From positions 1 through 9,631 of the forward strand of contig JACCYX010000028.1 of the NCBI GenBank assembly GCA_013696265.1: DNA of 9,631 nt. The letters run 5' to 3'. The position numbers were made by a program, and so were the translations under genes. This DNA comes from Chloroflexia bacterium (GTDB taxonomy: Bacteria > Chloroflexota > Chloroflexia > Thermomicrobiales > UBA6265). Under the pieces are notes generated by a model. That model searched no databases. It was not told where the DNA came from and saw nothing but the letters and a program-made list of their open reading frames with translations. Below are positions 6,951-9,631 of the stretch, piece after piece (position 1 is the stretch's first letter; every line of letters begins with the position of its first letter).

Positions 6951-7007
6951 ACGCAAGGAGGCCCGGTCTGCCGCTGTTCCTGTCACGTTTCGCGGTGGGG
7001 ATTTCCT

Positions 7008-7532
7008 GTGCGCATCGCGGTTGGTTCCCTGAATCCAGTCAAGATCGCCGCGGCGTCAGCGGGCTTCGCGGCTGTCTGGCCCGGGGAAGATTGGCGGTGC
7101 GACGGCTGCCCGGTCCGATCCGGCGTCCCGGACCAGCCGATGAGCAATATCGAAAGCGTCCGTGGCGCCCGCAATCGCGCGGTGTTGGCGCGGGATGTCC
7201 TCCAGGCCGACTATGGGGTTGGCATCGAAAGCGGCCTGGAAGAGATCGACGGGATCTGGTTCAGCACAGGCTGGGTCGTGATCGTCGACACCGTGGGACT
7301 GGAAGGCGTATCCAGCTCGATGTTTCGCCCAGTGCCGTTACCGTCGATGGAGCTGGTGCGGCAAGGAATGGAACTTGGGGCAGCTAACGATGTCGTTTTC
7401 GGAAAGACGAATAGCAAGCAAGCCAACGGCCTAATCGGGCTGCTCACTAACGATATCCTGACTCGTGAAGGAGTCTTTCGCGACGCCGTGATCGGTGCCC
7501 TCGCCCGCTTCCTCCACCCCGAATTGTTCTGA
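7008..7532 (+). CDS. yjjX: Inosine/xanthosine triphosphatase (YjjX / DUF84 family)
   Basis: 174 residues, similar to the usual 170-180 of the family. It is expected to hydrolyse ITP and XTP (non-canonical purine triphosphates) to the diphosphates, keeping deaminated bases out of nucleic acids; cytoplasmic. The N-terminal MRIAVGSLNPVK (1-12) is the phosphate-binding start of the ITPase fold. ESVRGARNRA (49-58), GIESGLEE (72-79) and GWVVIVD (88-94) are the conserved core, and FGKTNSKQANGLIGLLTND (131-149) is the C-terminal signature. The start is GTG at 7008 with GTGGGG 7 bases upstream. The last third has visibly less GC-biased codons than the first two thirds. Convergent with the next gene, only 18 bases between stops. 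Confidence 0.93.
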   Translation: MRIAVGSLNPVKIAAASAGFAAVWPGEDWRCDGCPVRSGVPDQPMSNIESVRGARNRAVLARDVLQADYGVGIESGLEEIDGIWFSTGWVVIVDTVGLEGVSSSMFRPVPLPSMELVRQGMELGAANDVVFGKTNSKQANGLIGLLTNDILTREGVFRDAVIGALARFLHPELF

Positions 7533-7550
7533 CCTGGCAACGCTCCCGCC

Positions 7551-8405
7551 CTACGGCGCGTCGTGGCCTATTCTGCCGGCTTGGCGATCGGCATCGTCGT
7601 GGGCTGCAGTCCCATCCGCGAAGGTCAGGGTCAGGATACCGGTGTCGGCGCTGGCGGTCGAGCCTTCCTGATCCCAGACGATGTACCGGACCTGCTCGGT
7701 CCCGGTCAGGTCTGGATCGTTGACCGTCACTTGGTACGACCCGTCATGGTGGATCTCCACCGACCCCCACGGAAACGAGGTCACACCGCAGGAGTGGACG
7801 ACCAGCGAATCGCCGTTGGCGTCGACATCGTTGGCCAGCACTCCGTAATCGGCGCCGACCGCGAATCCACCAGCATGGGGATCAACCGTGACCGCATCGT
7901 CGTTCGCCACGGGCACGATGTTCTTCACCTGGAAGGTCGCCATGACGGCGCCGATCCGGATCCGTTCGCCGGCGCCATTCGTGGTGTAGATCGCGAATTC
8001 CCAACCCTGGGAGACACCGCTGAAACCCGGCTTCGGGGTGAACTCGAAACGCTGCGTCGTGTCCAACACACCCCTGCCCGTCCAGCCGGCCATCGCCAGT
8101 TGCGGGCCGGGGACGACCGCGACAACGCCTTCCGACGCGTGCGCCACGAACGATGACGCCTCGATCGCGGCCATCTCCACGCACGTCAAGGCGTTGACGG
8201 CGGACGGCGCCAGGTCGGCGATCCCGAAACTGACCGCGCCGTTCGCTGGCACCTCGATCACGACCGGCCGCAACTCCGCCTGCTCTGGACAGGCGCTTTC
8301 CTTCGGCGCGGTCAGCGGTGTCGCGGCGGCGCTCATCAGGAACGCCACCGACGCCAGGACCAGTGTGATGAAGAGCCCCAGCCCTGCCTTGAACCTTGGG
8401 TGCAC
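7551..8405 (-). CDS. Secreted Ig-like / cadherin-like domain protein
   Basis: 284 residues from a GTG start at 8405, chosen because AAGAAGGA (complement of 8413-8420) lies 7 bases upstream and a signal peptide follows at once. The open frame runs on to 8699 but that extension lacks such support. The hydrophobic core LGLFITLVLASVAFLMSAAA (9-28) ends at an AAA-TP cleavage site. Residues about 164-262 form a bacterial Ig-like/cadherin-like repeat (Big_9 type): PVANDDAVTV, then GVLANDVDANGDSLVV with acidic residues suited to calcium binding, DGSYQVTVND and VRYIVWDQEG. Residues about 50-160 look like a second, diverged copy; FEFTPKPGFSGVSQGWEFAI (120-139) matches the late-strand motif of such repeats. 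Three cysteines occur (39, 75, 206). Probably an exported structural or adhesive protein; no sortase motif or C-terminal anchor, and the Asp/His-rich tail is unremarkable. Confidence 0.86.
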   Translation of the reverse strand: MHPRFKAGLGLFITLVLASVAFLMSAAATPLTAPKESACPEQAELRPVVIEVPANGAVSFGIADLAPSAVNALTCVEMAAIEASSFVAHASEGVVAVVPGPQLAMAGWTGRGVLDTTQRFEFTPKPGFSGVSQGWEFAIYTTNGAGERIRIGAVMATFQVKNIVPVANDDAVTVDPHAGGFAVGADYGVLANDVDANGDSLVVHSCGVTSFPWGSVEIHHDGSYQVTVNDPDLTGTEQVRYIVWDQEGSTASADTGILTLTFADGTAAHDDADRQAGRIGHDAP

Positions 8406-8557
8406 GTGTCGATCCTTCTTCAACGAAACGATGCTGAATGGATGCCTGCCCCCAATCCCGCGCGGTGCCTGTCTGGGCGAGTTCGGAAGCTTCGATAGCA
8501 TTGTGCGCCCTGGCCAGCCGGGAGGAATGCGTAAAATCGCGTATTCGAGATTCAGAA

Positions 8558-8569
8558 AACTACGTAGTT
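8558..8569. promoter_or_regulatory. Perfect 12-base palindrome, possible operator
   Basis: AACTACGTAGTT is a perfect palindrome about 153 bases upstream of the 8405 start. Dyads of this type are commonly bound by dimeric regulators (for example NarL/FixJ-type), but no regulator gene is in the window and no -35/-10 pair is clear nearby. Confidence 0.3.
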
Positions 8570-8574
8570 GGTGG

Positions 8575-8590
8575 GGAATGGCGCCATTCC
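8575..8590. repeat. Perfect 16-base palindrome
   Basis: GGAATGGCGCCATTCC is a perfect palindrome 5 bases from the preceding dyad. Its core TGGCGCCA recurs at 8617-8624. It could be an operator or, with the following terminator-like hairpin, part of a small RNA. Confidence 0.4.
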
Positions 8591-8634
8591 GGCTGGCGAA
8601 AGGCCACCGCGCGTGTTGGCGCCACCAGAACGTG

Positions 8635-8670
8635 AAAGCCCCGGCCGGAAGAGATTCCGGCCGGGGCTTT
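8635..8670 (+). terminator. Perfect 16-bp terminator-like hairpin with a GAGA loop
   Basis: AAAGCCCCGGCCGGAA (8635-8650) and TTCCGGCCGGGGCTTT (8655-8670) pair without a mismatch around GAGA (8651-8654), a GNRA-type tetraloop when read on plus. The A-stem-T layout suits an intrinsic terminator in either direction, although the T-run is only three bases. No gene in the window obviously ends here: the minus gene at 8405 begins 230 bases to the left, and no plus gene lies immediately before it. It may end a small RNA or block stray transcription. Confidence 0.65.
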
Positions 8671-8806
8671 CGAGGTATCGAGGGACGCGACCACGACACT
8701 TCCTTGAGTATAGCCGTTGACGTGGTGTAAGTGCACGCTTATCAGCGCGGCATTCGGCCCATGACTTCCGGATCAGGCGCACGAACGTGGTGGCAGTCAA
8801 CACCCA

Positions 8807-8834
8807 CGTCACTTCGAGCGCAGTCGAGAAATCT
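8807..8834. repeat. Dispersed palindromic intergenic repeat
   Basis: A 28-base segment beginning CGTCACTTCGAGCGCAGTCG and ending GAGAAATCT. The TTCGA (8813-8817) and TCGAG (8824-8828) arms pair, with one G-T, around GCGCAG. Its first 13 bases recur inverted at bases 3-15 of the window. Short elements of the form gtcatttcgagcg(n)agcgagaaatc are familiar intergenic repeats in many bacterial genomes (from memory). Confidence 0.45.
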
Positions 8835-8839
8835 TGCGC

Positions 8840-8853
8840 GGGCCGGCCGGCCC
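8840..8853. repeat. GC-only perfect palindrome
   Basis: GGGCCGGCCGGCCC is a perfect 14-base palindrome directly after the dispersed repeat. It may be part of the same repeat element or a chance product of high GC. Confidence 0.3.
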
Positions 8854-8994
8854 ACTGGATACGTTGAATACGCTGGGCTGGCGGTGACGACAAGTCGCCC
8901 TGTCGCATCATATTCGCAACCTATTGCTCTTTGTCCCGGTATGCGGTACATTGTTTGGGATGGCATGGGCGAGGAGAGTCGGGATGGCCCCGGT

Positions 8995-9042
8995 TCGACA
9001 CCATCAAGGCACGAGAGATATGCATGATGAGCGTCGAATCAT
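8995..9042 (+). promoter_or_regulatory. Candidate promoter and operator of the toxin-antitoxin pair
   Basis: TCGACA (8995-9000, 5 of 6 to the -35 consensus), an 18-base spacer and TATGCA (9019-9024, weak -10) would start transcription near 9031, just before the toxin's ribosome binding site. An inverted repeat ATGAT-N9-ATCAT (9024-9042) overlaps this point and could be the site where the antitoxin represses its own operon, as HigA proteins do. Both elements are short. Confidence 0.28.
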
Positions 9043-9047
9043 TGACA

Positions 9048-9052
9048 AGGGG
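9048..9052 (+). promoter_or_regulatory. Shine-Dalgarno sequence for higB
   Basis: AGGGG lies 5 bases before ATG 9058 and supports that start. Confidence 0.6.
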
Positions 9053-9057
9053 TCGTT

Positions 9058-9342
9058 ATGCCTCGGAAATTTTCGGACCGGCGAACGGAACGCTTCGCTG
9101 GCGGCGGTCGAGTTCCGGCGTTCGCGGCCATTGAGCGCAAAGCGGAGGGGCGCCTTCAGTTCTTGCTCGCCTCTGCATCGCTTCGGGATGTGGGCCTGAT
9201 GCCAGGGTGGCGGCTCGAACGGCTTCAGGGTGATCGCCACGGGCAATGGTCGATCCGCATCAACAATCAGTGGCGCATCTGTTTTGTTTGGGACGATGCG
9301 TTGGGTCAGGCGTTCGAAATCGAGATCATCGACTATCACTGA
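9058..9342 (+). CDS. higB: HigB-type toxin (RelE/ParE superfamily)
   Basis: 94 residues, the usual size. HigB toxins cleave mRNA on the translating ribosome and are held inactive by HigA. Family features seen: FSDRRTERF at the start (5-13), RLERLQGDRHGQWSIRINNQ (52-71) followed by WRICFVW (72-78), and the terminal EIIDYH (89-94). The basic and aromatic residues of the QWSIRIN-x-QWRICF block (R67, W72, R73, F76) are those expected for the RelE-like fold and RNA contact. Start supported by AGGGG at 9048-9052. The antitoxin gene follows after 33 bases, with toxin first, the order that distinguishes higBA from most type II systems. No frameshift or missing conserved block, so it looks functional. 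Confidence 0.93.
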   Translation: MPRKFSDRRTERFAGGGRVPAFAAIERKAEGRLQFLLASASLRDVGLMPGWRLERLQGDRHGQWSIRINNQWRICFVWDDALGQAFEIEIIDYH

Positions 9343-9375
9343 ACCCGAAAGAACGCCATCCAGAAAGGCGAGCGT

Positions 9376-9631
9376 ATGCAATTGCGCGAACGCAGGCCAA
9401 TTCATCCCGGCGAGATCCTCGCTGAGGACGTGCTTGTGGAACTCAATATGAGCGGGCGTCAACTGGCGAGTGCGTTGGGAATCTCCCCGAACCGGATTTC
9501 GGAGATCCTGCGCGGCCGGCGAGCCATCACGGCCGACACGGCCTTGCGGCTATCCCGCTGGCTCGGCACTTCCCCAACAGTCTGGCTCAACCTGCAGCAA
9601 GCCTACGACCTGGAGATGGCGCGGATTCAGG
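9376..9631 (+). CDS. higA: HigA-type antitoxin (XRE family), cut by the window end
   Basis: The first 85 residues are present and the frame is open to the edge; family members are usually about 95-105 residues, so only the C-terminus is missing. It begins MQLRERRPIHPGEILAEDVL, the HPGEIL motif being diagnostic of HigA. A helix-turn-helix follows at about residues 26-50 (SGRQLASALGISPNRISEIL, GRRAIT), then ADTALRLSRWLGTSPTVWLNLQQAYDL, the usual fifth-helix region. AAGG at 9365-9368 is 7 bases upstream of the ATG. It should neutralise HigB and repress the shared promoter through its helix-turn-helix. Confidence 0.94.
   Translation, partial: MQLRERRPIHPGEILAEDVLVELNMSGRQLASALGISPNRISEILRGRRAITADTALRLSRWLGTSPTVWLNLQQAYDLEMARIQ

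Larger units (their letters stand above)
8406..9057. other. Gene-poor region with dyads and a dispersed repeat
   Basis: About 650 bases with no reading frame that looks coding: those present are low complexity or run through the hairpin and the repeat. It contains the minus-strand ribosome binding site for the 8405 start, a cluster of dyads (8558-8670), a dispersed palindromic repeat (8807-8834), a GC palindrome and the putative promoter of the toxin-antitoxin pair. No tRNA was recognised. Confidence 0.6.

Noticed and set aside
8406..8699. 98-residue N-terminal extension of the Ig-like protein
   Set aside because: It runs through the perfect terminator-like hairpin and palindromes, and the GTG at 8405 has a good ribosome binding site followed at once by a signal peptide.
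8717..8745. Promoter-like TTGACG - 17 bases - TATCAG on plus
   Set aside because: Reasonable boxes but no gene begins within 300 bases; could only serve an unknown RNA. Left as a note.
8991..9002. GGTTCGACACC resembling a tRNA T-loop
   Set aside because: No acceptor, anticodon or D-arm pairing could be built around it.
8731..9027. Open frames in the gene-poor region (for example 98 residues on plus, 74 on minus)
   Set aside because: They pass through the dispersed repeat and the GC palindrome, have no ribosome binding site and no recognisable sequence.
9042..9047. TTGACA matching the -35 consensus
   Set aside because: It lies 11 bases before the higB start, so its -10 would be inside the gene; probably chance.
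1..9631. CRISPR arrays, prophage genes, insertion sequences, defence islands
   Set aside because: No regularly spaced direct repeats, transposase, integrase, nuclease or phage structural motifs were seen.

Overview
The window is GC-rich bacterial DNA with closely packed genes, ATG and GTG starts, and clear Shine-Dalgarno sequences at several but not all genes. The base composition, the fused FAD/Fe-S dehydrogenase, the secreted Ig-like protein and the NAT_N/GNAT_C acyltransferase would fit Chloroflexota (Thermomicrobia-like), but no marker gene is present and this placement is a low-confidence inference.

Layout, left to right. Bases 1-15 look like the edge of a small dispersed palindromic repeat whose fuller copy lies at 8807-8834. 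Two genes follow on the minus strand: a DUF4287-like/SRPBCC protein (83-634) and a membrane-anchored coiled-coil protein (724-1656). A divergent intergenic region (1657-1839) leads to a large plus-strand gene (1840-4914). It encodes a 1024-residue fused FAD-oxidase/iron-sulfur/CCG protein of the YdiJ (GlcD-GlcF fusion, D-2-hydroxyacid dehydrogenase) type. A 300-base gap (4915-5214) has no believable gene but is packed with inverted repeats, some mutually exclusive. Then come an acyltransferase (5215-6222), a secreted protein of unknown function (6267-6950) and a YjjX-type inosine/xanthosine triphosphatase (7008-7532), all on plus. Convergent to the last is a secreted Ig-like/cadherin-like protein (7551-8405, minus). 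About 650 bases without a gene follow (8406-9057). They hold three dyads, including a perfect 16-bp terminator-like hairpin with a GAGA loop, and the dispersed repeat. The window ends in a HigB-HigA type II toxin-antitoxin pair (9058-9342, and 9376 to the edge), with the antitoxin cut by the window end.

How the genes work together: only higB-higA is a clear functional pair. The others look like independent housekeeping or accessory genes: 2-hydroxyacid oxidation, nucleotide-pool cleaning, an acyl transfer of unknown substrate, and exported proteins. No defence island, prophage, transposase, CRISPR array, tRNA or rRNA was recognised. The least explained stretches are the structured intergenic element at about 4925-5201 and the dyad cluster at 8558-8670; both are candidates for undescribed RNAs or small repeat elements, supported here only by base pairing read by eye.
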